Source of the DNA: a virus | DNA: 41,102 bases | Direction: 5' to 3' (one strand) | Virus record (IMG/VR): IMGVR_UViG_3300006802_000194 | Location: 1 to 41,102 of that record | Translations under genes and position numbers: made by a program | Notes under the pieces: model-generated | The model's database searches: none | The model's input: the letters and a program-made list of their open reading frames with translations, nothing else | What the model was told of the DNA's origin: nothing | Shown here: piece after piece, positions 1-8,105 of the stretch | How the letters are laid out: the number at the start of each line of letters is the position of its first letter | Position numbering within the stretch: the first letter of the stretch is position 1

Positions 1-89
1 CAAGCGGCGATTCTCTCTATTGGAATGGTGCGAGCATCTTTACACTTGAGACTTCAGACGTTATTGACTTCATCTATAACGCAGTCTAA
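1..89 (+). CDS. 3' end of a tail-fibre-like protein (partial)
   Basis: An open frame enters from the left edge and stops with TAA at 87-89. Its last residues read SGDSLYWNGASIF and end in DFIYNAV. Too little is present to assign a domain. The Ser/Gly/Asn/aromatic composition and the position directly upstream of other fibre-like genes suggest the C-terminus of a tail fibre or appendage protein. A strong hairpin follows the stop. The gene is inferred from frame openness and context only; its start lies outside the window. Confidence 0.55.
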   Translation, partial: SGDSLYWNGASIFTLETSDVIDFIYNAV

Positions 90-102
90 GACGCCGCCGC
101 TT

Positions 103-137
103 GAGCCCTAGCCGCTCCTAAGCGAGCGGCAGGGCTC
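103..137 (+). terminator. Strong hairpin between fibre genes, possible terminator
   Basis: GAGCCCT (103-109) pairs with AGGGCTC (131-137). Inside it GCCGCTC (111-117) pairs with GAGCGGC (124-130), leaving a six-base loop CTAAGC and one bulged A at 110. That makes 14 Watson-Crick pairs, almost all G-C. No T tract follows, so it may be a factor-assisted terminator, an mRNA 3' end stabiliser or an attenuator rather than a classic intrinsic terminator. It occupies most of the 78-base gap between the partial gene and the next start. Confidence 0.55.
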
Positions 138-167
138 GACCTATCCCCACAGCGCGAGCCCCCGCAC

Positions 168-1619
168 ATGAGCGAGAATCACATGAAGATCAAAGCTAAA
201 CAAATAGACACCACGGGCGGGCTCACGCTACAGGGCGAGACGATTAACCGCCTCACCCACACCGACGCAGACGGCAAGCTAAAAGCGGCCGCTCTGCTCA
301 AGATTGACACAGCAAACGCGCGCCTTGGAATTGGCACCACAACCCCAACCGCAACGCTCGACATTACGGGCGACACGGCGGGCGAGGCGCAAGTGATGAT
401 CAGGCAACACAACGACGATGCAGACGGGCCTGATCTAGTCTTTACGCGCTCGCGAGGGTACGAGGCGAGTAAGAGCACTCTCCAAAGCGGCGACAACGTG
501 GGCCGTGTAAACGCGGAAGCCTGGACAGGGAGCGCCTACACACAGAACGGCACCTATGGATGGACAGCCACCGACACCGCAGGGAATAGCGAGTTTTCGC
601 TAAAAACGCGCGTAAGCGGGACGTTTGCGGATCGCTTCGCGGTAGACAGCACGGGCAAGGTGAAAATCAGCGACGCCTACACGCTACCAGACAGCGACGG
701 CACAAACGGGCAGGTGCTCACGACCAACGGAAGCGGCGCGCTGAGCTTTGCAGACGCAGCGGCGGGTGGCGCGAGCTCCCTTAACGAGCTCAGCGACGTA
801 ACCATCACAAGCCCCGCCGAAGGCCACACGCTTGTGTATGAGAGCGACGTAAGCAAGTTTGTAAACGAGCCTTTGCCTGTTTATAAAACGCAGCTCAGCT
901 CAAGCGGGACGATCACGCTAGATAGACAGGGTGACTATTTTGTAACACTAGACGGGAGCACATCAGTCACAACAACCATCGCAGAATTGAGTTCAGCGAC
1001 GGGTAGCCCGATCAATGGAACAATCACCTTTTATTCACGCGACGCCTTCACAAATTACATAGAGCTCACCAACGCAACAGCGTTTGACAACTATTTCGTG
1101 AGCCGTGACACTTCCATCTTTACGGATTCATCGCCTTACAGGCGCCTCAAGATCGAGAACGGTCAAAAGCTGCGCTTTCGCTTCGCAAACAGCCTCTTTT
1201 ATCATATCGAGGACACACTAGGAGAGGCGAGCGACGTAAACCTAACAAGCCCAACTGACGGACAGGTGTTGAGCTACGACAGCGCGAGCTCAAAATGGAT
1301 CAACGCAAACGCGAGCGGCGGCGGCGGCGTTCCTTCTGTAACTGTGAGCTCACCGAGCACAACACAGACGCTCAGCGCCCCAAGCACATCTGAAGAGGTC
1401 TACATATACACGCCAAGCGCGGCGATCAGCGTTAACCTGGTCGCCGCGGCGACCTGCGGCGCGGGCTTTCGCTACCATATCAAGAACAGAGGAAGCTTCA
1501 CCCTCACCATAGACGCCAACAGCACCGAGACAATAGACGGAAGCCAAACTTACGCGCTAAGCATAGCGGAGAGCGCTGTGACGCTCGTCACCGACGGCTC
1601 AAATTGGTTCATCATTTAA
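168..1619 (+). CDS. Tail fibre or receptor-binding structural protein
   Basis: A 483-residue protein rich in Ser, Thr, Gly, Asn and Ala. Around residues 52-67 it contains LGIGTTTPTATLDI, a motif common in phage and bacterial surface fibre proteins. DGTNGQVLTTNGSGAL, near residue 180, is a segment often found in phage fibres, and a related NLTSPTDGQVLSYDS segment recurs later. These look like repeated beta-structured fibre modules. No C-terminal intramolecular chaperone (peptidase S74-like) motif is evident. The start is uncertain: ATG 168 has only a weak ribosome site, and ATG 183 (MKIKAKQ) is an alternative. It is the first of several consecutive appendage genes. The role in host recognition is inferred from composition and motif, not from a confirmed homologue. 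Confidence 0.7.
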   Translation: MSENHMKIKAKQIDTTGGLTLQGETINRLTHTDADGKLKAAALLKIDTANARLGIGTTTPTATLDITGDTAGEAQVMIRQHNDDADGPDLVFTRSRGYEASKSTLQSGDNVGRVNAEAWTGSAYTQNGTYGWTATDTAGNSEFSLKTRVSGTFADRFAVDSTGKVKISDAYTLPDSDGTNGQVLTTNGSGALSFADAAAGGASSLNELSDVTITSPAEGHTLVYESDVSKFVNEPLPVYKTQLSSSGTITLDRQGDYFVTLDGSTSVTTTIAELSSATGSPINGTITFYSRDAFTNYIELTNATAFDNYFVSRDTSIFTDSSPYRRLKIENGQKLRFRFANSLFYHIEDTLGEASDVNLTSPTDGQVLSYDSASSKWINANASGGGGVPSVTVSSPSTTQTLSAPSTSEEVYIYTPSAAISVNLVAAATCGAGFRYHIKNRGSFTLTIDANSTETIDGSQTYALSIAESAVTLVTDGSNWFII

Positions 1620-1632
1620 AGAGGCTTGAGCG

Positions 1633-2511
1633 ATGACCTATCTAGTGAAAAAAGAGCTCAGCGTTGTAATGATAGAGGCCACGCTTTCCAGCGCGCAGAC
1701 AGCCTCACAAAATGATTATGTGCTCTTTGACACGCTCAGGGCCACGGGCTCACATGGCGTGAGCTTGAACAGCTCCACAGGCGCGATCACACTAGACACA
1801 TCAAAGCACTATCACATTCAGGCTAGTGTAGACGTAGAGAGGGCAACGGCGACCGATTCATGGCGCTTTAACTTTGCAGACAGCAACGGCACAGAATTAA
1901 CACCCGAACAAGGCGCCTTTGACGCGACACACGAACACCAAGCAAAAACCACATCAATAGGCGCCGCCTCGCCTACGAACACGATCATTTATCAGAGCAC
2001 TCAACCACAAAGCGAAATCAGACTAAAAGCATTTACATTAGGAGCATCAAGCACAATCACTACAGACTTTAGCTTGTTGATTTTAGAAGTCACACCCCAA
2101 GACCATAACGACGCACCCGCGCTTTTCCACGCATGGAACAAAGACACCCGCGATCTGACGCTATGGACGGGGGGCACCTTTAGCCTAGACCGCTTCTCAA
2201 ATTGCGGAGGATCTTTCAACACGATAGAGAATAAGCGTTCAATAGTATACGGAGAAATTAGAGCACACGCGGGCAACGGGCAAAGGATAGGCTACACCTT
2301 ATATTTAAACAACACGACCACGGAAAAAGCAGAAGGCCCACAGGTGGGGAGTAATATACAAAGCTCGATTCTATTAGCCGACGATGGGGCGCATGGCGTC
2401 GTGGAGGGCGCGTGTTCGCTCAAAATGGGGGCGGCTGTCTCTACATATACAGACGGCGTGAGCGACTATGAAGAAACTCGAATCTTCGGAATCAGGATAG
2501 ACCACACATGA
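1633..2511 (+). CDS. Phage appendage protein, beta-sandwich-like (putative)
   Basis: A 292-residue protein with no recognised catalytic motif. The N-terminal half alternates polar and hydrophobic residues, and ITLDTSKHYHIQASV followed by WRFNFADSNG resembles the strand pattern of trimeric C1q/TNF-like jelly-roll heads of fibres. The next gene contains a similar pattern (ITLYSGSSYYLEGTV, then WYQFYDS), so the two may share a fold. An AGAGG element lies upstream of the ATG and the gene follows its neighbour by 13 bases. It overlaps the next start by the ATGA quartet, suggesting coupled translation. Most likely a receptor-binding tip or fibre subunit, by inference. Confidence 0.5.
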   Translation: MTYLVKKELSVVMIEATLSSAQTASQNDYVLFDTLRATGSHGVSLNSSTGAITLDTSKHYHIQASVDVERATATDSWRFNFADSNGTELTPEQGAFDATHEHQAKTTSIGAASPTNTIIYQSTQPQSEIRLKAFTLGASSTITTDFSLLILEVTPQDHNDAPALFHAWNKDTRDLTLWTGGTFSLDRFSNCGGSFNTIENKRSIVYGEIRAHAGNGQRIGYTLYLNNTTTEKAEGPQVGSNIQSSILLADDGAHGVVEGACSLKMGAAVSTYTDGVSDYEETRIFGIRIDHT

Positions 2512-3011
2512 GCCATCTCATCACGCGCGGTTTCTTACCGCTAAAATGTGACATCATCACACCCGATGACAAAAACGCCTCTGACTTTATGGTTTATCGA
2601 GTGCCTAGCTCTTTTAATACTGATATTTCGGTCACAGATAATAGCGACACAATCACGCTCTATTCAGGGAGCTCCTACTATTTAGAGGGCACCGTTCAGG
2701 CCGTCATGCCCTACGGGCGCATTTGGTACCAATTTTATGACAGCACCAACGCGACAAGCATCGGGCAAGAAGTCTACACGACAATGTGGAACAGCCCCGC
2801 AGTAAATCCCCGTATCTCGAGAAAGGTAGCTCGCGCCTTGATTTTAGATAGCGACATAAGCGGAGCAAGCCTTGATGTAAAATTAAAAATCAATCAAATA
2901 GAACAGCGCGCAGAATATACAACTCAAACAAATTGGACATTAAGCGCAAGCGGATATTTTAATACCACGTTCGGCACCCCATCCGTGCGAATTTGGCAAC
3001 TACCGAGCTAG
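2508..3011 (+). CDS. Phage appendage protein, probable shorter relative of upstream gene
   Basis: A 167-residue beta-rich protein beginning MSHLITRGFLPL. The strand pattern around ITLYSGSSYYLEGTV and IWYQFYDSTNAT mirrors a segment of the preceding 292-residue protein, and both end in a hydrophobic strand (VRIWQL here). This suggests a duplicated jelly-roll-type domain. The start codon overlaps the upstream stop (ATGA), so translation is probably coupled. No known family is confidently recognised. A fibre head or adhesin role is inferred from neighbourhood. Confidence 0.5.
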   Translation: MSHLITRGFLPLKCDIITPDDKNASDFMVYRVPSSFNTDISVTDNSDTITLYSGSSYYLEGTVQAVMPYGRIWYQFYDSTNATSIGQEVYTTMWNSPAVNPRISRKVARALILDSDISGASLDVKLKINQIEQRAEYTTQTNWTLSASGYFNTTFGTPSVRIWQLPS

Positions 3012-3013
3012 AT

Positions 3014-3268
3014 ATGATCAAGACCCACCGCCGCCAACTCGTAAGCGCTAAGAGCGTATGTATAGAGGCGCCTGACCTTCTCGCCATTATCGGCACGACA
3101 GGACACAGACCCGCCAAAGGTAAAGCAGAGCTCGACCCCGAGCGCCCCGCTCAAGAGGGTGAGGCGGGCTATGTTGATGTGCAGACATACCTGGCCGTAT
3201 TAACGCAGGAGCTTCTCAAATGTCGTTCAGAATTAGCCTCAATAAAAAGACAGCTCTCACAGCCCTAG
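3014..3268 (+). CDS. Small protein of unknown function
   Basis: An 84-residue protein starting MIKTHRRQLV at ATG 3014, two bases after the upstream stop. A TTG seven codons earlier (2993) would also keep the frame, but ATG fits the spacing better. The C-terminal third (VQTYLAVLTQELLKCRSELASIKRQL) has heptad-like leucines and may form a short coiled coil. The end overlaps the start of the next gene by 49 bases. It lies between fibre genes and the lysis-like cluster. I do not recognise the family; it could be a fibre accessory or assembly protein. Confidence 0.5.
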   Translation: MIKTHRRQLVSAKSVCIEAPDLLAIIGTTGHRPAKGKAELDPERPAQEGEAGYVDVQTYLAVLTQELLKCRSELASIKRQLSQP

Positions 3269-3516
3269 CGATAGGCGCCGTGCTCCTGTTTCTTTGGAGC
3301 GTGTATGCACAGCTCACCGAGGGCGCCGCGATAGCGGGCGCCATGCTCACAGCCTGGATAAGAGGGCGCCGCGCCGAGGCTCAGAGCACGGCAGACAACC
3401 ACACCCAAGCGCAAGAGCTCAGCGAGGAGCTCAGCAAGCGCACAGAGGCCGAGAGCACAGAGGCCCACCGCGACGGCACAGAGGAGGCCCGAAAATGGTT
3501 AGATCGACCCTTTTAA
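3220..3516 (+). CDS. Small membrane protein, holin-like candidate
   Basis: A 98-residue protein. A positively charged N-terminus (MSFRISLNKK) precedes a hydrophobic segment at about residues 11-30 (ALTALAIGAVLLFLWSVYA). A second, weaker segment follows (GAAIAGAMLTAWI), and then a highly charged tail rich in Glu, Arg and Thr. AGGAG lies eight bases before the ATG. One or two membrane spans with a charged C-terminus and a place two genes upstream of a wall hydrolase fit a holin or other lysis accessory protein, but the sequence does not prove it. The 3' end overlaps the next gene by 22 bases. Confidence 0.5.
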   Translation: MSFRISLNKKTALTALAIGAVLLFLWSVYAQLTEGAAIAGAMLTAWIRGRRAEAQSTADNHTQAQELSEELSKRTEAESTEAHRDGTEEARKWLDRPF

Positions 3517-3932
3517 CAGCGGCGGCCTTTGGCCTATGGACACAGAGCACGGGCGAGCAGATCAAAGCCCCATGCCCACCGCGCGCGGCCTTTGAAGAGG
3601 GGCCCGTGCGCTTGCCTGAGAAATGCACCGCCCACGCGGCGGGCGTATGGATGAGCCCCGCAGGATGGACAGCGGGCGAGGCGCAACGCCGCGAGCTTGA
3701 CGCGCGCGTAAGCGGGCTACAGCGCGAGCTAGAGGAGGCGAAGCGCCGAGCCGAGCGCGCCGAGACTAGACTAGAGCAGGCGCAAGGGCGTATGATTGAG
3801 GACTTGAGCACACTCAAAACAATATGCACCCCACCGCCCCCGCCTACTTGCCCAACATGGACGGCAAGACTGGAGGGCGCGCTTTTCAGCGCGGCGGCCT
3901 GCTCAGCTTACATGATAGGAAGCCAACGATGA
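3495..3932 (+). CDS. Coiled-coil protein with hydrophobic N-terminus, possible spanin-like
   Basis: The start is ATG 3495, preceded by GAGGAGG with good spacing; upstream codons in this frame are an arginine-rich shadow of the previous gene. The 145-residue product has a mildly hydrophobic N-terminus (MVRSTLLTAAAFGLW). A coiled coil follows at about residues 75-100 (LQRELEEAKRRAERAETRLEQ), then a proline run (TPPPPPTCPTW), and finally a small hydrophobic C-terminal stretch. Location beside a wall hydrolase and the membrane-plus-coil layout resemble inner-membrane spanins, though the N-terminal segment is short for a confident membrane anchor. The stop overlaps the next start in ATGA. Confidence 0.45.
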   Translation: MVRSTLLTAAAFGLWTQSTGEQIKAPCPPRAAFEEGPVRLPEKCTAHAAGVWMSPAGWTAGEAQRRELDARVSGLQRELEEAKRRAERAETRLEQAQGRMIEDLSTLKTICTPPPPPTCPTWTARLEGALFSAAACSAYMIGSQR

Positions 3933-4525
3933 ACGACAACGACCGCCGACAGCTACGCGCAGACCTACTCGACGAGCTCGACAAGATAGAACTAAGCCCA
4001 AACGACCACCAAAGCGCGGCCGACGGGCTCCGCGTTGTCGCCCGAGCGCTTGAGGAATGGCGCCAACACATCGAGGAGCCACGCCGCCGCGTGACCGCTC
4101 ACCCTATCTTAGACCGCTATATTAAGGGCGCGCTAGGGTGGGAATGGATAGACAGCTACCAGAATAGAAAGTTTGCCTGGTGCGGCGCCTTCGCGGCTCA
4201 TTGTTGGATGGACACCACAAGCAACATGATCAGACAGCGGAGCTTTGCAAGCACCTACCGTTTACGAGAGTGGGCCAAAAACACCCCGCGAGAGATCGAC
4301 CTAACCCGAGCCCGCGCGGGTGACTTGGTAATAGTGGGCAAGCGTAAAGCATGGGGCGACCACATCACCATTTTAGAGCGCATCGAAGGCGACACCTTAT
4401 ACACGATAGAGGGCAACGCTTTCGGAGAGCTCGCAGACGGGAGCCGAGGCGAGGGCGTAATAAGGCGACAGCGCGACGCCTCAGAGGTCGCCTTTATCTA
4501 TCGCCCGCTTGAGGTAGACTTATGA
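3929..4525 (+). CDS. CHAP-type peptidoglycan hydrolase (endolysin candidate)
   Basis: A 198-residue protein starting at ATG 3929, inside the upstream stop (ATGA). The C-terminal domain has the hallmarks of a CHAP/NlpC-like cysteine peptidase or amidase: FAWCGAFAAHCW with the probable nucleophile Cys85, then GDLVIVGK and GDHITILE with probable base His145, and EGNA with Asn163 as a possible third residue. The N-terminal 50 residues are helical and charged. Such enzymes cut peptide bonds or amides in peptidoglycan and serve as endolysins or tail-associated hydrolases. No signal peptide is seen, so export would need a holin. Its neighbours are small membrane-like proteins upstream and the portal downstream. 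Confidence 0.75.
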   Translation: MNDNDRRQLRADLLDELDKIELSPNDHQSAADGLRVVARALEEWRQHIEEPRRRVTAHPILDRYIKGALGWEWIDSYQNRKFAWCGAFAAHCWMDTTSNMIRQRSFASTYRLREWAKNTPREIDLTRARAGDLVIVGKRKAWGDHITILERIEGDTLYTIEGNAFGELADGSRGEGVIRRQRDASEVAFIYRPLEVDL

Positions 4526-6036
4526 GCCGCTTTAGCGACGAGAATATCGTAGAGGACACCCTAGAGAGCGCGGGGCTCTATAAGGCCCTTAAAAGCGCCT
4601 CAGAGGGCTCGAAAGCGTATGAGCTGAACCCTTACGACGTTGACACCCTCGCGAGCCAATACAGCACAATAGGAACAACGCACCAAGGAACACAGGGCGG
4701 GCTCAGCTATGACAGCTTACGACAGCTCGCAAGGGTGCCACTTATCAGCGCGATTATTCAAACGAGAATCAATCAGATCGCGGAGTTTGCGCGCCCACAG
4801 CCCGACCGCTACGCGGCGGGCTTTGTGATCAGGCCGAAGAATCAAGACGAAGAGCTAGACGAGCACACCCGCGATCAAATCAACTACCTCCAGGAATGGC
4901 TCTTGACTTGTGGAGCGCAAGAGGTAAGCGGCTTCCAAACGTTTGAAAGCTTCCTTCGACAGCTCACGCGCGATTCACTTGTGTTCGATCAAGCGTGTTT
5001 TGAGATCATCTACGCAAACGGGCGCCCCGTCGCTTTTAAGCCAGTAGACAGCGCCACAATCAGGCGCACAGCTCCAAGCGAGGAGGAGCGGAAGAGCGGG
5101 CGCCGTAACTCAACCCGCTCCGCTTATTGTCAGGTCATCGAGGGCCGCGTCGTCGCAGAGTTTCAAGCGCGCGAAATGGCTTGGGGGATCAGGCGGCCAC
5201 GCTCAGAGCTCAGCGCCCGCGGCTATGGCTTCCCTGAGCTCGAAGAGGCACAGGCGACCGCCGTCGACATCATGCACAGCAAAGCCTACAACAGCGCAAA
5301 CTTCACGCACGGGCTACATTTAAGCGGTATCCTAGCGATCAAGAGCAAGATGAGCCCAGCGCTCTTTAGGGCTTTCAGGCGTGAGTTCTATTCGATGCTA
5401 CAGGGCCCGAACGGCGCCAAGAAAACGCCGATCATACAGCTTGACCCCGAGAGTAAAGAGGACGTTTCGAGCGTAAGCTTGAGCAACAGCAATCGAGACA
5501 TGGAGTTTTCTTCGTGGCTCAATTTTCTGATTAAAGAGGTTTGTGCGCTGTATCAAATGGACCCCGCCGAGCTTGGCTACTTGTTCGGGAACGAGGGCCA
5601 AAGCTCGAGCCTGAACCAGAGCGGCCCGAATGAGCGTATTTTACACAGCCGAGAAAAGGGGCTCAGGCCGCTGCTCAGAGCTATAGAGACTTGGCTTAAT
5701 AGGTGGCTTATTCAGCCCATCGCGCCACACTTGGAGCTCTCTTTTGTGGGCATCGAGAGCGAGAGCGAAGAGCGCCGCATCAAAGCGACCAAGGACAAAG
5801 TAAGCAGCTTTATCACCATCAACGAGGCGCGCCAAGCGTTCGACCTTCCACCGCTCGAGAAGGGCGGCGACATAGTGCTAAATCAGGTCTTTGTGACGGC
5901 ATCAATGGGCCAAGATGGAGCAGAGGGCGAAGTAGACGATTCAGAGCTAGGAGAGACAGGCGCCGAGGACGGCGGCGGCTTAAATCGCTTCTTCGGTAAG
6001 AGCGCAGAAATCTTAGAGCTTGACGAGTTATTTTAG
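4522..6036 (+). CDS. Portal protein
   Basis: A 504-residue protein matching phage portal proteins in length and pattern. Segments include LARVPLISAIIQTRINQIAEFA near residue 75, SFLRQLTRDSLVFDQACFEII, KPVDSATIRR, and YGFPELEEAQATAVDIMHSKAYN leading into the stem and crown. The C-terminus is acidic and glycine-rich. Portals form the dodecameric ring at the capsid vertex through which DNA is packaged and ejected. The start overlaps the upstream stop (ATGA). Terminase genes, often adjacent, are not in the window, and the rest of the head genes begin only 12.7 kb further on. Confidence 0.85.
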   Translation: MSRFSDENIVEDTLESAGLYKALKSASEGSKAYELNPYDVDTLASQYSTIGTTHQGTQGGLSYDSLRQLARVPLISAIIQTRINQIAEFARPQPDRYAAGFVIRPKNQDEELDEHTRDQINYLQEWLLTCGAQEVSGFQTFESFLRQLTRDSLVFDQACFEIIYANGRPVAFKPVDSATIRRTAPSEEERKSGRRNSTRSAYCQVIEGRVVAEFQAREMAWGIRRPRSELSARGYGFPELEEAQATAVDIMHSKAYNSANFTHGLHLSGILAIKSKMSPALFRAFRREFYSMLQGPNGAKKTPIIQLDPESKEDVSSVSLSNSNRDMEFSSWLNFLIKEVCALYQMDPAELGYLFGNEGQSSSLNQSGPNERILHSREKGLRPLLRAIETWLNRWLIQPIAPHLELSFVGIESESEERRIKATKDKVSSFITINEARQAFDLPPLEKGGDIVLNQVFVTASMGQDGAEGEVDDSELGETGAEDGGGLNRFFGKSAEILELDELF

Positions 6037-6049
6037 ATAGAGCCTTGAG

Positions 6050-6113
6050 CACGGCGCCCGCCCGCGGTAGGCTGAAACCCTTTTCACCGACCGCATGAGA
6101 GGGGGGCGCCGTG
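6050..6113 (+). promoter_or_regulatory. Nested leader hairpin covering the ribonucleotide reductase start codon
   Basis: CACGGCGCCC (6050-6059) is perfectly complementary to GGGCGCCGTG (6104-6113), and the latter contains the GTG start codon of the next gene and part of its G-rich ribosome site (6097-6106). Within the loop GCGGT (6064-6068) can pair with ACCGC (6090-6094), and TGAAA (6073-6077) with TTTCA (6082-6086) around a CCCT loop. Closing the outer stem would hide the start codon. A translational switch or an mRNA processing element is inferred. The pairing is seen directly; regulation is not shown. Confidence 0.6.
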
Positions 6114-8096
6114 AGCCTCATAAGCGAGTATGTATTCAAGGCCAAATACGCGCGATTTAACGCGCAAGAGCAACGACGCGAGACATGGAGCGAGGCCGTC
6201 GCCCGTTATATTGAGATGCACCGCCGCCGCTACCCTGACGAGCAAGCACAGCTTGACGAGCTCCAAGAGGCGCTAGAGCGTCGCGAGATTCTACCGAGCA
6301 TGAGAGGGCTTCAATTCGGTGGCGCGGCCATTGAAGAAAAAAACATGAGGCTCTACAACTGCACCACATCACACGCAGACCGCCCGCGATTCTTTGCAGA
6401 AGCGCTTTGGCTACTGCTCGCAGGCTCAGGCGTTGGCTTCTCTGTACAGCGCCACCACACCGCGCGGCTACCTAAGATCGAAGCGCCCGAAGAATCGACC
6501 GTTTACTTTGTTCAAGATTCTATCGAGGGATGGGCCGACGCGACACACGCGCTCATGTGCGCCTATATGGAGGGGGAGCCCCTGCCCATCTTCGACTTCA
6601 CGCTTATCCGACCCGAGGGCGCACCGCTTAGACACGGCGGCCACGCTCCAGGCTCTCGCCCGCTCGAGCAAGCGCTAGACGGCATAGAAAACATCTTAAA
6701 AAGCGCCGTAGGTAGGCGCCTTGAGCCCGTCGAGGTTTTCGACTGTACGATGTACCTAGCAGACTGCACCCGAACAGCAGGGACACGCCGTAGCGCCACG
6801 ATAGCGCTCTTTGACGCGAACGACGAAGCCATGTTGAGCGCCAAGAGCTCGCCTAATTGGTATGAGACACACCCGCAACGGGCGCGCGCAAATATCAGCG
6901 CCGTCATAACACCCGACACCCCGCGCGAGACATTCGAGCGTATCTTTGGCTATACGCGCAGCTATGGGGAGCCTGGCGTGTTGTTCCTAGACAGCCCCGA
7001 GTGGAGCGTAAACCCATGCGCGGAAATTATCATGTGCCCTCTCTACATCACCAAGCCAAACGGCGAGCCCTTGGAGCGATACACGACTTATTTACTCGAC
7101 CCCGCGCGCCGCGCCGCGCTTGAGATGGAGGGCTACAAGTTTAAAAGCGGATGGAGCGCTTGCAACCTCTCGACCGTAAACGTAGGAAGCACAGACACAC
7201 CCGAGGAGCTCAACCGCCGCGCGAAACTAGCGGCGCGCCTGGGCACATATCAAGCGGGCTATACGCAGGCGGGCTATTTAGGCGAGATCACGCGCTTGAT
7301 CATGGAGCGAGAAGCGCTTTTAGGTGTGAGTTTGTGCGGTATGGCAGAGCGCCCCGAGCTCACCACCCACCCCGAAACACTCGAAGCAGCCGCGCGGGCC
7401 GCCGTAGCAGAGAATAAAGAGACGGCCGCCCGTATCGGGATCAGACAGAGCTCAAGAGTGACAACCATCAAGCCCGAGGGTACCGCTTCACTAGTGCTAG
7501 ACACATCGAGCGGCATCCACCCCGCACACGGGCGCCAATATATCAGACGCATCCAAGCAGCAGCACATGAGCCCGTGTTTCAGGCGTTCCAAGCAGCCAA
7601 CCCCGAGAGCGTTGAACCTTCGGCATGGGGCGCAGATTATTGCGCTCTTTTCGCCCTCGAGAGCGAGGGCACAACCCGCGACGAGCTCAGCGCCTTAGAG
7701 CTCCTTGACCGCGCCCGCCTAGCGCTCAAGTCATGGGTCAAGACGGGCACCGCGAGGCCCTCGCGCTTGATAGGCGCAAACCATAACGTGAGCCTCACAG
7801 TAAGCGTGAAGCCCGAAGAGTGGGAAGATGTAGAGGCGTATCTATGGACACACCGCGACGAGCTCAGAGGCGTGAGCTTGTTATCTTACTCTGGCGATTA
7901 TGACTACCCACAGCCGCCGCTTCAAAGCGTGAGCGCAGAAGGCGAGAGCGACGCAGAGCGCGCCGCGTGGGAGACATGGCAAAAGCTCAAAAGCACCGCC
8001 GAGCCCGTAGACTATGACAGCATCATAGAGCACAATGACACGACGCAACCACTAGAGACGGCAGCTTGTGCGGGTGGTATGTGCGAGCTCAAATGA
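6111..8096 (+). CDS. nrdJ: Class II (adenosylcobalamin-dependent) ribonucleotide reductase
   Basis: A 661-residue monomeric-type class II reductase that converts ribonucleotides to deoxyribonucleotides for phage DNA synthesis. Visible family features are YNCTT with Cys84 and SACNLSTVNV with Cys351 (the reducible disulfide pair), NPCAEI with thiyl radical Cys303 and Glu305, and GSGVGFSV in the N-terminal part. The C-terminal tail has CAGGMC, a CX4C redox pair at 653 and 658 as in Lactobacillus-type RTPR. The protein is somewhat shorter than that enzyme, about 740 residues, and carries no intein. Translation starts at GTG 6111 inside a stable hairpin, with GAGAGGGGGG as ribosome site. It lets the phage make dNTPs without oxygen or a second subunit but needs host cobalamin. 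Confidence 0.92.
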   Translation: MSLISEYVFKAKYARFNAQEQRRETWSEAVARYIEMHRRRYPDEQAQLDELQEALERREILPSMRGLQFGGAAIEEKNMRLYNCTTSHADRPRFFAEALWLLLAGSGVGFSVQRHHTARLPKIEAPEESTVYFVQDSIEGWADATHALMCAYMEGEPLPIFDFTLIRPEGAPLRHGGHAPGSRPLEQALDGIENILKSAVGRRLEPVEVFDCTMYLADCTRTAGTRRSATIALFDANDEAMLSAKSSPNWYETHPQRARANISAVITPDTPRETFERIFGYTRSYGEPGVLFLDSPEWSVNPCAEIIMCPLYITKPNGEPLERYTTYLLDPARRAALEMEGYKFKSGWSACNLSTVNVGSTDTPEELNRRAKLAARLGTYQAGYTQAGYLGEITRLIMEREALLGVSLCGMAERPELTTHPETLEAAARAAVAENKETAARIGIRQSSRVTTIKPEGTASLVLDTSSGIHPAHGRQYIRRIQAAAHEPVFQAFQAANPESVEPSAWGADYCALFALESEGTTRDELSALELLDRARLALKSWVKTGTARPSRLIGANHNVSLTVSVKPEEWEDVEAYLWTHRDELRGVSLLSYSGDYDYPQPPLQSVSAEGESDAERAAWETWQKLKSTAEPVDYDSIIEHNDTTQPLETAACAGGMCELK

Positions 8097-8105
8097 GGCC
8101 CTAAA

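Noticed and set aside
168-1619. Diversity-generating retroelement target or S74 chaperone domain in the fibre gene
   Set aside because: No reverse transcriptase or template repeat is seen, and the C-terminus has no S74-like motif.
3294-3494. N-terminal extension of the coiled-coil protein upstream of 3495
   Set aside because: The extension is arginine- and histidine-rich, lies in the shadow of the 3220 gene and lacks a ribosome site; ATG 3495 has a strong GAGGAGG.
6037-6110. Cobalamin riboswitch before the class II reductase
   Set aside because: The leader is only about 74 bases and lacks a B12 box (GCCACTG-like) or the multi-stem core of known cobalamin riboswitches; only a simple nested hairpin is seen.
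6111-8096. Intein in the ribonucleotide reductase
   Set aside because: Phage reductases often carry inteins, but active-site segments are continuous and no splicing motif or inserted block is present.
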